NCBI GenBank assembly: GCA_040218445.1
Contig: JAVJRK010000011.1
Location: forward strand, 248,001 to 312,000
From: UBA1479 sp040218445
Lineage (GTDB): Bacteria; Pseudomonadota; Alphaproteobacteria; Rhodospirillales; Casp-alpha2
Direction: 5' to 3'
Length of the DNA stretch: 64,000 nucleotides
This document shows positions 1 through 7,140 of this stretch, piece by piece. Numbering within the stretch: position 1 is the stretch's first letter; each line of letters opens with the position of its first letter. A program made the position numbers and the translations under genes. The notes beneath the pieces were generated by a model. The model ran no database searches. It had not been told where the DNA came from and saw only the letters and a list, made by a program, of their open reading frames with translations.

Positions 1-199
1 CATAGACGCTGCGGCGGTAACCTGAACGGATATGATCGACGGCGGGGTACGTGTCCGGATCGGTGGCGACCTGCTCAAAGCGCGCGATCAGGCCGTCGAA
101 GTAGCGGTCGGCCTGATTCACGCCGAATTCCTGAATCCCCCGGCGGTACAGGCGGGCCAGATCGTCCTCGGCGGCACGGCTTAGGCGGTAGGTCGCCAC
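1..199 (-). CDS. parE: ParE/RelE-family toxin, C-terminus cut by window edge
   Basis: The reading frame starts at a GTG (199-197) five bases after the antitoxin stop and runs off the window start. The visible 66 residues begin ATYRLSRAAEDDLARLYRRG and continue with an Arg/Tyr-rich ParE/RelE-type fold (DADRYF-like helix, DPDTYPAVDHIRSGYRR strand). ParE toxins typically poison DNA gyrase; RelE relatives cleave mRNA. The sequence favours ParE (plasmid stabilisation family). It is co-transcribed behind its antitoxin. The C-terminal residues that decide activity lie outside the window, so I cannot say whether the toxin is intact. Confidence 0.72.
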   Translation of the reverse strand, partial: MATYRLSRAAEDDLARLYRRGIQEFGVNQADRYFDGLIARFEQVATDPDTYPAVDHIRSGYRRSVY

Positions 200-204
200 G
201 CGGC

Positions 205-453
205 CTAGGCCCGGTCAATCTCGGCGCGGACGGCCTTTCGGATGTCTTCCGGTGATTTGTCGCTGAGGCCGCTTTCCTCGGCTTCGATGAGAGCCGCACG
301 GATGCGCGTAACCTCATCCATGCGCATCTGCTTTTCACGAATGGCCTCGCGGATCAGTTCGCTGTCCGTGGCGTAATGGCCGCCGGCAAGCTGGCCCTGA
401 ATCCAGGCGTCCTGCTGATCCGTGACGGTGATGCTTTTCTTGACCATGGACAT
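205..453 (-). CDS. parD: ParD-like antitoxin (82 aa)
   Basis: A small acidic protein with an N-terminal ribbon-helix-helix (KKSITVTDQQDAWIQGQLA, residues about 4-24, then YATDSELIREAIREKQ) and a charged C-terminal tail that would wrap the toxin. This is the usual ParD/CopG-type arrangement: DNA binding at the N-terminus and toxin neutralisation at the C-terminus. Two ATG codons (453 and 447) are possible starts. The stop is followed after 5 bases by the toxin GTG. A near-perfect palindrome about 20-50 bases upstream is the likely autoregulatory operator. Confidence 0.8.
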   Translation of the reverse strand: MSMVKKSITVTDQQDAWIQGQLAGGHYATDSELIREAIREKQMRMDEVTRIRAALIEAEESGLSDKSPEDIRKAVRAEIDRA

Positions 454-472
454 GACGCGTACCCCCGTGTTC

Positions 473-501
473 GGATAAAACCGATTAGTCGGATTTTATC
501 C
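473..501. promoter_or_regulatory. Palindromic operator upstream of parDE
   Basis: GGATAAAA-CCGA / TCGG-A-TTTTATCC arms (12 bp) around a TTAG centre, with one unpaired A. It lies 20 bases upstream of the antitoxin start, where RHH antitoxins bind to repress their own operon. Assignment as operator is inferred from position and symmetry. Confidence 0.55.
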
Positions 502-520
502 TACCATGCTCGACCTCTTT

Positions 521-580
521 CGTCACCCCCGCGAAGGCGGGGGTCCAGGGTCTGGATTCCCGCTTTCGCGGGAATGACGG
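521..580. repeat. REP-like double-hairpin intergenic repeat, copy 1
   Basis: Outer CGTCA...TGACG ends enclose two hairpins, CCCCCGCGAAGGCGGGGG and TTCCCGCTTTCGCGGGAA, joined by a TCCAGGGTCTGGA linker. A related copy is at 10340-10404. This architecture is common in alphaproteobacterial intergenic spaces and may act as a nucleoid/RNA-processing site or a non-autonomous mobile element. Confidence 0.75.
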
Positions 581-599
581 TTCGTGTGCTGTTTTTGGA

Positions 600-1643
600 T
601 TATCCTGCCGCGCGCGCCGTCAAATCCTCCAACAACCCATCCGGGATGTCGACGCCCTCGGCGTTGGCCCTGGCGCGGTTGGCCCAGCGGTCGGCGCCGG
701 GGATCCAGGCACCGTCCTGTTCGGCGATGGCGCCGATCAGGGTGCCGATGCGTTCGATGAAGCGGTTGTCGGCGGTTTCCTCGTCCTCATGGGCGAAGGC
801 TGACGGGTCGATCAGGATGAAGAACTGGCCGACCTTAGGCGGCTCGCCCTCGGCGGAGAAGAAGCTGGAGGCTTCGAAGCCGTGGTTGGAGCCGGTCAGC
901 GTGGCCGCCAGGATTTCCACCATCAGCACCAGGGCGGCACCCTTGGCGTCCCCCATGGGGATCATCATGCCGCCGTCCAGCGCTTCCTTGGCGTCCGTGG
1001 TCGGCTTGCCGTGCTTGTCCGTGGACCAGCCCTCGGGGATCGGCTCGCCCTTATTGGCGGCCATCATGATCTTGCCGCGCGCGACCTTGCTGAGCGCTAG
1101 GTCGACCAGCACCGGATCGCCCCAGTCCGAACCATCCGCGTTGCGGCGCGGGCAGGCGAAGGCGATGGGATTGGTGCCGTAAAGGGCCCGGTTGCCGTTC
1201 CACGGCGCGATGGCCGCGGGCGCGTTCAGGAAGCCCATGGCGATCAAGCCCTTGCGGGCGGCCGCTTCGACCGGATGGCCGCCGACGCCGCCGTGGTGCG
1301 AGTTGCCGATGGCAAGGCCGACGATGCCCGTTTCCTGGGCCAGCGTGATGGCGCGGCCCAGGCCCAGATGAATGGCCGGATAGGCGAAGCCGCCGCCCGC
1401 ATCGACGCGGAGTGCCGCCTGCGCCGTCTGTTCCAGGCGGGCGATGGCGCTACCGTCGACCTTACCCGACTTGGCCTGGTCGGCATAGCTCGGCACCCGC
1501 GACAGGCCGTGGGACGGCACGCCGTCGGCTTCGGCCTGGACCAGGGCACGCACCACGTGGGCGGCGTTGGTTTCGGAAACATTGGAATTGAGGAAGACCT
1601 TGAAGGCCAGTTGTTCGAGTTCTTCCAGGGTCTTTATCGCCAT
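600..1643 (-). CDS. comC: Ldh-family oxidoreductase, probable (R)-sulfolactate dehydrogenase ComC
   Basis: A 347-residue member of the malate/L-lactate/ureidoglycolate dehydrogenase (Ldh2/ComC) family, usual length about 340-350. Family marks seen: DGVPSHGLSRVPSY near residue 40, GNSHHGGVGGHPVE around 110, GTNPIAFACPR around 160, and DGGMMIPMGDAKGAALVLMVEIL near 230. In bacterial sulfolactate catabolism ComC interconverts sulfopyruvate and (R)-sulfolactate with NAD(P)H. It lies 5 bases after slcC in the same minus-strand operon as comDE, which is why I prefer ComC over a generic malate/lactate dehydrogenase. The start chosen is the ATG beginning MAIKTLEELEQL; the frame is open further upstream only through slcC. 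Confidence 0.72.
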   Translation of the reverse strand: MAIKTLEELEQLAFKVFLNSNVSETNAAHVVRALVQAEADGVPSHGLSRVPSYADQAKSGKVDGSAIARLEQTAQAALRVDAGGGFAYPAIHLGLGRAITLAQETGIVGLAIGNSHHGGVGGHPVEAAARKGLIAMGFLNAPAAIAPWNGNRALYGTNPIAFACPRRNADGSDWGDPVLVDLALSKVARGKIMMAANKGEPIPEGWSTDKHGKPTTDAKEALDGGMMIPMGDAKGAALVLMVEILAATLTGSNHGFEASSFFSAEGEPPKVGQFFILIDPSAFAHEDEETADNRFIERIGTLIGAIAEQDGAWIPGADRWANRARANAEGVDIPDGLLEDLTARAAG

Positions 1644-1648
1644 CGTGT

Positions 1649-2581
1649 CTATTTCCCGTTCAGGCAGTTGAGAACCGCATCGGCGGTGACGGAGGATACC
1701 TTGCCCTCGCCCTCTTCCGTGCGCGGGCCCACATGGGGCGTGCAGATCAGGTTGGGCACGCCTTCGAAAATGTTGGGGCTGGTCAGGGGTTCTTCGACGA
1801 ACACGTCGGTAAAGGCGCCCCACAATTTTTCGGATTTCAACGCATCCACCAGCGCCTGTTCATCGACGATGCCGCCCCGCGACAGGTTCATAAGAACCGC
1901 CCGGTCCTTCATCTTGGCGATGGTTTGGGCATCGAACAGGTTGCGGGTATCGTCGGTCAGCGGCACGTGGACCGAGATCACGTCGCATTGGGGCAGAAGA
2001 TCATCCAGGGTTTCGGCGCGTTCGACCTTGCAGTCGGCCCAGCGCGGATCGTCCTTGGCGACCCAGGGGTCGAAGCCGATGCGCTGCATGCCGTTGCCGC
2101 GCGCCCGCCAGGCCAGGGCCTGCCCGGTCCAGCCGAGCCCGATGATGCCCAACGTCTTGCCCTGGACCTCGCGGCCCATCAGTTCCAGCCTGGGCCATTT
2201 GCCCGCGGTCACGTCATCCGTCGAATGGTAGGACCGGCGGAACAGGGCATAGATCGCGCCCATGGCCAGTTCGGCCACGGAATCGGAATTGGCGCCGATG
2301 GCGGGGAAGACCTTGATGTCCCGGGCCGCACAGGCGTCCATGTCGATGTTGTCGAGCCCGACGCCCAATCGCCCGACGCATTCCAGCTTGTCGGCCGCGT
2401 CCAGCACGGCACCCCGCACCTGGGTCGCGTTACGCACGATCAGGCCGCGCACGCCCGCCATGTGCCCGGGGATTTCATCCTGCTTGGACACAAGGTCCGG
2501 CAGGTAGGCGACGTCGTAGTCCTGGGCCAGGCGGTCGACCTCGGACTCAAGCATGAACTCGGTGATCAGGATATCGGGCAT
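1649..2581 (-). CDS. slcC: D-isomer-type 2-hydroxyacid dehydrogenase, probable (S)-sulfolactate dehydrogenase SlcC
   Basis: A 310-residue NAD-dependent 2-hydroxyacid dehydrogenase of the SerA/GyaR fold. The nucleotide-binding GIIGLGWTGQ motif is at residues 146-154, and the catalytic Arg235 (NLSRGGIVDE), Glu264 (VEEPLTS) and His283 (CTPHVG) are all present. SlcC oxidises (S)-sulfolactate to sulfopyruvate. Together with ComC it would invert the stereocentre of sulfolactate, and with ComDE it would feed sulfopyruvate decarboxylation. It is separated from comE by a 122-base spacer that carries a long hairpin. A phosphoglycerate- or glyoxylate-type activity cannot be excluded from sequence alone. 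Confidence 0.72.
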   Translation of the reverse strand: MPDILITEFMLESEVDRLAQDYDVAYLPDLVSKQDEIPGHMAGVRGLIVRNATQVRGAVLDAADKLECVGRLGVGLDNIDMDACAARDIKVFPAIGANSDSVAELAMGAIYALFRRSYHSTDDVTAGKWPRLELMGREVQGKTLGIIGLGWTGQALAWRARGNGMQRIGFDPWVAKDDPRWADCKVERAETLDDLLPQCDVISVHVPLTDDTRNLFDAQTIAKMKDRAVLMNLSRGGIVDEQALVDALKSEKLWGAFTDVFVEEPLTSPNIFEGVPNLICTPHVGPRTEEGEGKVSSVTADAVLNCLNGK

Positions 2582-2636
2582 GTTTATCCCCCTTTTGCCG
2601 GTGATTGATTGCGCACAATCTACCCGCACGGCCCCT

Positions 2637-2690
2637 CATTGTCTCACCGCCTCTGTGGTAAAAATGAACCACAGAGACAGTGAGGCAGTG
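2637..2690. repeat. Long intercistronic hairpin between comE and slcC
   Basis: Two 23-base arms (2637-2659 and 2668-2690) flank an 8-base AAAAATGA loop. The nine loop-proximal pairs (CTCTGTGGT/ACCACAGAG) are perfect, and the remaining arm has four mismatches, several of which form G-U pairs in RNA. No T-run follows on the minus strand, so it looks like a processing or mRNA-stabilising element, or a dispersed palindrome, rather than a simple terminator. Confidence 0.6.
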
Positions 2691-2703
2691 AAAAGGCTTT
2701 TAC

Positions 2704-3273
2704 TTACTGATTGGCGGCTTCAAGCGCCTTCATGAAGCGGTCGCGGATCACGACCTGGTCCATGGTGATGTTGGGCACCGGGATGTTGCCCGACTCGCAC
2801 TTGCAGACGATGACCGTCATCTTCTTGGATGCGATGGCGTCCTTCATGACCTGGGCCGTGTCTTCGGCCTTGCATTCGATCACGTTGTCGCAGCCGCAGG
2901 CTTCGGCGACCTTGGTCAGCGAGGTCTTCTTGCCGGCATAGGTCGGCTGGTCACCGGTCGAACCGTAAGAGCCGTTGTCGATGATCAACAGGATGAAGTT
3001 GTCGGCCACGTTGTTGCCGATGGTCGGCAGGGTGCCCAGGTTGGTCAGGACCGAGCCGTCACCGTCGATGGCGATGATGGTCTGCTTCTGCGCCAGCGCC
3101 AGGCCAAGGCCGATGGACGACGACAGGCCCATGGTGCCGAGCATGTAGAAGTTGGTCGGCTGGTCGTCCAGCAGGTGGAGTTCCTGGCTGGGCAGGCCGA
3201 TGTTGCAGACCACGAACTGATCGGAAATGACCGGGATCAGGCTTTTCAGAACGTCGGAGCGGATCATGGTCAT
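2704..3273 (-). CDS. comE: Sulfopyruvate decarboxylase, beta (TPP-binding) subunit ComE
   Basis: A 189-residue C-terminal half of a thiamine-pyrophosphate enzyme. The cofactor motif GDGS (71-74) with the partner Asn100 in DNGSYGSTGD is intact. The fold and the split-subunit architecture match ComE, which with ComD decarboxylates 3-sulfopyruvate to sulfoacetaldehyde and CO2. The start ATG overlaps the comD stop (ATGA), so the two subunits are probably translationally coupled. A second ATG lies two codons in. Phosphonopyruvate decarboxylase is the closest alternative, but the neighbouring slcC and comC favour the sulfonate substrate. Confidence 0.82.
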   Translation of the reverse strand: MTMIRSDVLKSLIPVISDQFVVCNIGLPSQELHLLDDQPTNFYMLGTMGLSSSIGLGLALAQKQTIIAIDGDGSVLTNLGTLPTIGNNVADNFILLIIDNGSYGSTGDQPTYAGKKTSLTKVAEACGCDNVIECKAEDTAQVMKDAIASKKMTVIVCKCESGNIPVPNITMDQVVIRDRFMKALEAANQ

Positions 3274-3767
3274 TCCCCTTTCCAGAAGGTGGCGTCGGTA
3301 AGGATCGCCACCGGCTTGTTGCACATGTAGGTGTACTTGAGAATCTTGTCGAGCTCGGCCGCGTCTTCCCGCTTGTGGAAGTGGTAGGTCGGGATCAGCA
3401 TCTGGTTCAACAGCGCCTTGGTATGCAGGGCCATTTCGACCTGACAGGCCACCGGCTCGCCCAGCTCACCGCGGTAGCTAATCAGCATGGGCAGCGGGAT
3501 GTGATAGAACTGGATCAGCGTCGCCAGGGAATTAAGCGTCACGCCCAGCGCCGTGTTCTGCATGATGATGGCCGACCGCTTGCCGCCCATGAAGGCACCG
3601 GCGCAAAGCCCCATGCCCTCGTCTTCCTTGTTGCACGGCACGTGATGGATGCTGTCGTGGTTTTCAGCTTCCTCGATCACGCCGCCCAGCTGTTTGCACG
3701 GCACTGTGGTGATGAACTCGATGTTGTTGTTCACCATGTCCGTGACGATCTGTTTATGAATCGACAA
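3270..3767 (-). CDS. comD: Sulfopyruvate decarboxylase, alpha subunit ComD
   Basis: A 165-residue N-terminal (pyrimidine-binding) half of a split TPP decarboxylase. Diagnostic features are TTVPCKQL near residue 20, the CNKEDEGMGLCAGA segment holding the cofactor-activating Glu (residues 48-50), and MQNTALG at 69-75. It is the first gene of the comD-comE-slcC-comC operon. The start is a TTG (3767) preceded at six bases by GGAGGA; the next in-frame ATG would delete the first ten residues. The divergent GntR gene and shared control region lie upstream. Confidence 0.82.
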   Translation of the reverse strand: MSIHKQIVTDMVNNNIEFITTVPCKQLGGVIEEAENHDSIHHVPCNKEDEGMGLCAGAFMGGKRSAIIMQNTALGVTLNSLATLIQFYHIPLPMLISYRGELGEPVACQVEMALHTKALLNQMLIPTYHFHKREDAAELDKILKYTYMCNKPVAILTDATFWKGE

Positions 3768-3965
3768 GACTTGTCCTCCGGGTTCAAATTCCTCGCAAAC
3801 GACCGTGCCCTACACTGGCCGCCGTCACGGCACCATGAGGGGTGCGCCCGGCGGGGACAACGGCTTTGCGCCGAATGGATGTGGTTCAGGGTGCGCCCTG
3901 GGTTTCCTCAAAATACTGCAAGACCGGGCCGGGGTTGGTCTCCCCTTGTTGATTGGCCCATCTCC

Positions 3966-3995
3966 GCAATAGTCCCCGGCTCTTGCCCGCGTCAA
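3966..3995 (-). promoter_or_regulatory. Possible sigma-70 promoter of comDE-slcC-comC
   Basis: On the minus strand a TTGACG -35 (3995-3990) is followed after 18 bases by a weak TATTGC -10 (3971-3966). The -35 abuts the palindromic GntR-type site at 4000-4022, an arrangement that would let the regulator control this promoter. The -10 is poor, so this is tentative. Confidence 0.3.
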
Positions 3996-3999
3996 GCAA

Positions 4000-4022
4000 G
4001 TCTTATAACTCTTATATAAGAC
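4000..4022. promoter_or_regulatory. Candidate GntR operator between comD and gntR
   Basis: The site contains a perfect 12-bp palindrome TCTTATATAAGA (4010-4021), and its outer arms GTCTTATA/TATAAGAC also form an 8-bp inverted repeat across the whole stretch. It sits 44 bases before the GntR-family start and just upstream of the comD -35, so one regulator could control both directions. Confidence 0.55.
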
Positions 4023-4065
4023 TAGGTGCTTTTTCATCCAAGGCAACAAGGCGAAAGGACAAATC

Positions 4066-4848
4066 ATGGCGGAACATACCCGGGACGGACGCCGGCCCGC
4101 GGGCGGCATGGGCGATCCAGCAGCGGGGCTGTTACCCGGCGGCGGGCCGCTTTATCGCCGGGTCAAGGAACAGCTGGTGCGCGAGATCGGTCAGGGGCGA
4201 TATCCGGTGACCGACCCCTTGCCGTCCGAACAGAAACTGGCGGCACGCTTCGGCGTGGCCCAGGGCACGGTGCGCCGCGCGCTGGACGAACTGGCGCGGG
4301 AAAACCTGGTCATCCGCCACCAGGGGCGCGGCACCTTCGTCCATGCCCATGGGCCGGAACGGGACCGCTTTCATTTCTTTCATCTGGTGGCCGAGGATGG
4401 CGAGCGCCGCCTGCCGGCTTCGCGCGTGCTGTCATTGACCCGCCGGCGTGTGACCCAGGCTGAGGCCCTGATCCTTGACCTGGCGGCGCAGGATCAGGTG
4501 GTGGAAATCAAGCGCGTGCGGGAACTGGCGGCCCGCCCGGCGATCTTGGAGACCATCATCCTGTCCGACCACCTGTTCCCGGATTTCGCCGCCCTGGGCA
4601 AGGCCAAGGTGCCGAATACGCTGTACGAATTGTACCAGGACCGCTTCGGCGTGATCGTCCACCGCGCGGTCGAAAAAATCACCGCCGTGGCCGCCGGGCC
4701 GGAAGACGTCACCCATCTGGGCCTGAACCGGGGAGCCCCCCTGCTGCGCATCGAACGGGTGGCGCTGACGCTCGACGGCACGCCGGTGGAACTACGGATC
4801 TCGCGCTGCGACACGGCCCATCTGGCCTATCTCAGCGATCTTTTATAA
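4066..4848 (+). CDS. GntR-family regulator with UTRA domain (HutC/FarR subfamily)
   Basis: 260 residues. A winged HTH spans about residues 28-95 (PLYRRVKEQLVREI ... PSEQKLAARFGVAQGTVRRALDEL ... RHQGRGTFV, the hallmark GntR pattern). A C-terminal UTRA effector-binding domain covers about 110-260, ending in GTPVELRISRCD. Members of this subfamily repress catabolic operons until a small acid or sugar effector binds. It is divergent from comDE-slcC-comC across a 298-base region with a strong palindrome, so it is the likely local regulator, with sulfolactate or sulfopyruvate as plausible effectors. The N-terminal extension of about 27 residues is unusual and low in complexity. Confidence 0.85.
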   Translation: MAEHTRDGRRPAGGMGDPAAGLLPGGGPLYRRVKEQLVREIGQGRYPVTDPLPSEQKLAARFGVAQGTVRRALDELARENLVIRHQGRGTFVHAHGPERDRFHFFHLVAEDGERRLPASRVLSLTRRRVTQAEALILDLAAQDQVVEIKRVRELAARPAILETIILSDHLFPDFAALGKAKVPNTLYELYQDRFGVIVHRAVEKITAVAAGPEDVTHLGLNRGAPLLRIERVALTLDGTPVELRISRCDTAHLAYLSDLL

Positions 4849-4868
4849 CGGGATTGAGGGAGCGGAAG

Positions 4869-5432
4869 TTACTCCGCCGCCGCCAGATCGGCGTTGTAGC
4901 GGTCGAACAGGGCCATGTTGCGCGGCACGTCATAGGGGCGTTCGGTCAAGCCCTGGGCTTCCCATTCGCTGCGCGGTTCCTCGAAGAAATTACCGCCATA
5001 GACATGCAGGGCGCCGGTCAGGCGATCCAACGGGTTGGTCACGGAATGAACGATGTCCTTGCCGAGCGGCGCGACGTCGCCCGGGCGCATGGCCTTGGCC
5101 CCGACGGCTTCGATCCGGCTTTGGCCGGGCTCGCCCTCGACCTTCTTCCAGAACACGTTGTCCTCGGCCCCCGTATACAGGCCGATCACCGCCCACATGT
5201 TGTGATTGTGCGGCAGCAGGGTCATGTAGGGTCCCCAGACGAGATTGAGAATCGTCAGTTCGTCGGACACGTAAATCTTGTCCGGTCCTGCCTTGGTCGG
5301 CTCGCCCAGGCCGCGCAGCAGGTCGGCCGGGTCGCTGCAGGCGCGTTCCACCAGTTCCTTCACCGCCAAGTGGCTGTCGGTCTCTTTGATGGCTGCGAGA
5401 CAATCTTGGGTGAAACGGTCACGGTCGAACAT
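4869..5432 (-). CDS. Cupin of the cysteine-dioxygenase type (COG5553-like metal-dependent enzyme)
   Basis: 187 residues, a predicted double-stranded beta-helix enzyme. A metal-binding cupin motif is visible as LLPHNHNMWAVIGLYTGAED (residues about 85-104), with a second conserved His in GKDIVHSV and another in ALHVYGGNFF. Relatives oxidise thiols (cysteine dioxygenase, 3-mercaptopropionate dioxygenase) to sulfinates. It converges on the GntR gene with a 20-base gap. Its position beside a sulfonate operon suggests a role in organosulfur metabolism, but the substrate cannot be read from sequence. Confidence 0.7.
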   Translation of the reverse strand: MFDRDRFTQDCLAAIKETDSHLAVKELVERACSDPADLLRGLGEPTKAGPDKIYVSDELTILNLVWGPYMTLLPHNHNMWAVIGLYTGAEDNVFWKKVEGEPGQSRIEAVGAKAMRPGDVAPLGKDIVHSVTNPLDRLTGALHVYGGNFFEEPRSEWEAQGLTERPYDVPRNMALFDRYNADLAAAE

Positions 5433-6337
5433 GGTCGGGCTCCTGGGCTGTTAAGTGCGGGGGCAATTCTCCGCCGTCATGGTGTACATTTGAGCTACCA
5501 CCCCGCCCACCGCAGGGCAAGCGCCATTCATTTCACCCGGCGGGGCTCCTGCCGCACATGTGAAGAATCTTCATCCCCTTGATGCCGGTTTCCGGTATTG
5601 GCGGCAGCGGCATCACATCCTCTTTTTGTCACGCCAAATGCCTGATTTCCGGGCTTTCCTTAATCCGCACGTTGTGCGTATTTTGTGATTTTCTCGGGGT
5701 TTCCGGGCTTCGCAGGCGCAAGATATCCACATCTCTGAGTTTCAGTCGATTTGACCCGAATTCCCCGATCCGCCGCAAAATTTCTACAACGGCTGCAACG
5801 GACAAGATCCGGTTCGGCCACTTGTGTGAATTCCTGTAAAGAAGGCGCCCTCTGTTCTTTCACATTCCCGCGAACTTCACATCGACCAGCCAAGCCCGCC
5901 AATGCCTGGCCATACGGTTCCCGGATTGACCAGGGTGAATATTTTTATATGCAGTCGAAATGCCCGGTACGTAACGGTTTCAGGCCCGGAACAGCAGAAC
6001 ATTTAGCGGGAATATCCCTATCGACGGGTGGTTTTCATATGCACGCTGCTGATCGTGGCGGGGTTTGCGTTCGCCAAGCCATTGCAGCCAAGTGCTCACC
6101 CATCGGCCCACGCGCACCGCCATCGAAGGCCCGGCGTACACTCAGTTGTCCGCATTCCGCGAAAAAGACCGTTTTTCCCTTGTTGGCAGCTATGACGGCG
6201 ACAACGGGAACTATCCCCTAAGTTATCCACACCCCGGGTCAACTCCACCAATTCAGGCCAATTTGATGGTTCTGTGGAAATACGACGGGGCCGGCACACA
6301 TGCAACGGACACCGCCTATCAGCCAGAAACCCGTCGC
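5433..6337. other. 905-base stretch without a convincing gene
   Basis: Between the start of the cupin gene and the end of a minus-strand SDR gene. Open frames here (for example 5751-6221 plus) have no recognisable domain, poor codon usage and no good ribosome-binding site. The base composition is locally lower in GC between about 5600 and 5830. A single consensus DnaA box TTATCCACA lies at 6224-6232. It may hold an unrecognised RNA, a long leader or a decayed gene; I see no firm feature. Confidence 0.5.
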
Positions 6338-7072
6338 CTAACGTCCGCCCGCGACGTTCAGCACCGTGCCGGTGACATATCCGGCCGCGTCGGTGCACAG
6401 CCAGAAAACGCCTTCCGCTACTTCTTCCACCTTGCCGATCCGGCCCATGGGGATATCGCTTTTCAGAGCTTCATCGAAGCGCTGGGCGATTCCACCCTCG
6501 ACCGCCATGTCCGTCAGCACATAGCCGGGGGCGACCGCATTAACCCGCACGCCTTCCGCCGCGACCTCGCGGGCAAGGCCATTCGTGAACACGTCGATGG
6601 CACCCTTAAGCGCCGCATAATCGGCCCACTGCCCGGCCCCGCCCTTCTTGGTCGCGGTCGATGAAATATTGACGATCACCCCGCCACGGCCGCCCGCCGC
6701 CGTCGACATGCGCTTGACCGCTTCACGGCAGAACAGCACGGGACCGATGAAGTTGACGCGCGTGACGTCTTCCAGGGTTTCCCGTGTGACCTCGACCGCG
6801 CGGCGCCGGGGACCCGACACACCCGCGTTGTTGACCAGCGCATCCAGCGTCACACCCTCGCCGTCGAGCTGTGCGAACAGCGCCAGAATACTGTCCTCAT
6901 CCCCGGAATCGCAGCGCATCGCCCGCGCCCCCGCCTCCGTCGCGACCTTATGAGCCGCCGCCGCGTTGGATACGAAGGTAAAGACGACCGACCAGCCGCG
7001 TTCGGCGAACAGCCGCACCATGGCCTCGCCGATGCCGCGACTGCCGCCGGTGATGAGGACGGACTTGCTCAT
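6338..7072 (-). CDS. Short-chain dehydrogenase/reductase (SDR)
   Basis: 244 residues of classical SDR. It has the NAD(P)-binding TGGSRGIG (about residues 8-15), NNAG, the catalytic Ser in NISSTA and the YAALK catalytic Tyr/Lys pair, and the usual VAPGYVLTDM. Length is normal for the family. It resembles glucose-1-dehydrogenase/FabG-type oxidoreductases, and the substrate is unknown. It is downstream of the aldehyde dehydrogenase on the same strand (69-base gap) and may belong to the same catabolic unit. The start is the ATG of MSKSVLITG; upstream in-frame sequence has no family similarity. Confidence 0.83.
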   Translation of the reverse strand: MSKSVLITGGSRGIGEAMVRLFAERGWSVVFTFVSNAAAAHKVATEAGARAMRCDSGDEDSILALFAQLDGEGVTLDALVNNAGVSGPRRRAVEVTRETLEDVTRVNFIGPVLFCREAVKRMSTAAGGRGGVIVNISSTATKKGGAGQWADYAALKGAIDVFTNGLAREVAAEGVRVNAVAPGYVLTDMAVEGGIAQRFDEALKSDIPMGRIGKVEEVAEGVFWLCTDAAGYVTGTVLNVAGGR

Positions 7073-7100
7073 GAAAGGGCCCTTTTTGTTTGCGCAAATA

Positions 7101-7135
7101 CGTCGTCGCGCCGGCTTTCGCCGGCATTCGGGATT
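7101..7135. repeat. Degenerate half-copy of an intergenic palindrome
   Basis: CGTCG...CCGGCTTTCGCCGG...ATTC in the 69-base gap between the SDR and aldehyde dehydrogenase genes resembles one arm of the CGTCA-type REP-like element seen at 521 and 10340. Only one hairpin remains. Confidence 0.3.
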
Positions 7136-7140
7136 TGCGG

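Noticed and set aside
5751..6221. Open frame of 156 codons in the 905-base gap
   Set aside because: No domain, no ribosome-binding site, and a composition unlike neighbouring genes.
6224..6232. Consensus DnaA box TTATCCACA
   Set aside because: A single box without a cluster, AT-rich unwinding element or origin-linked genes; more likely chance or a lone regulatory site.
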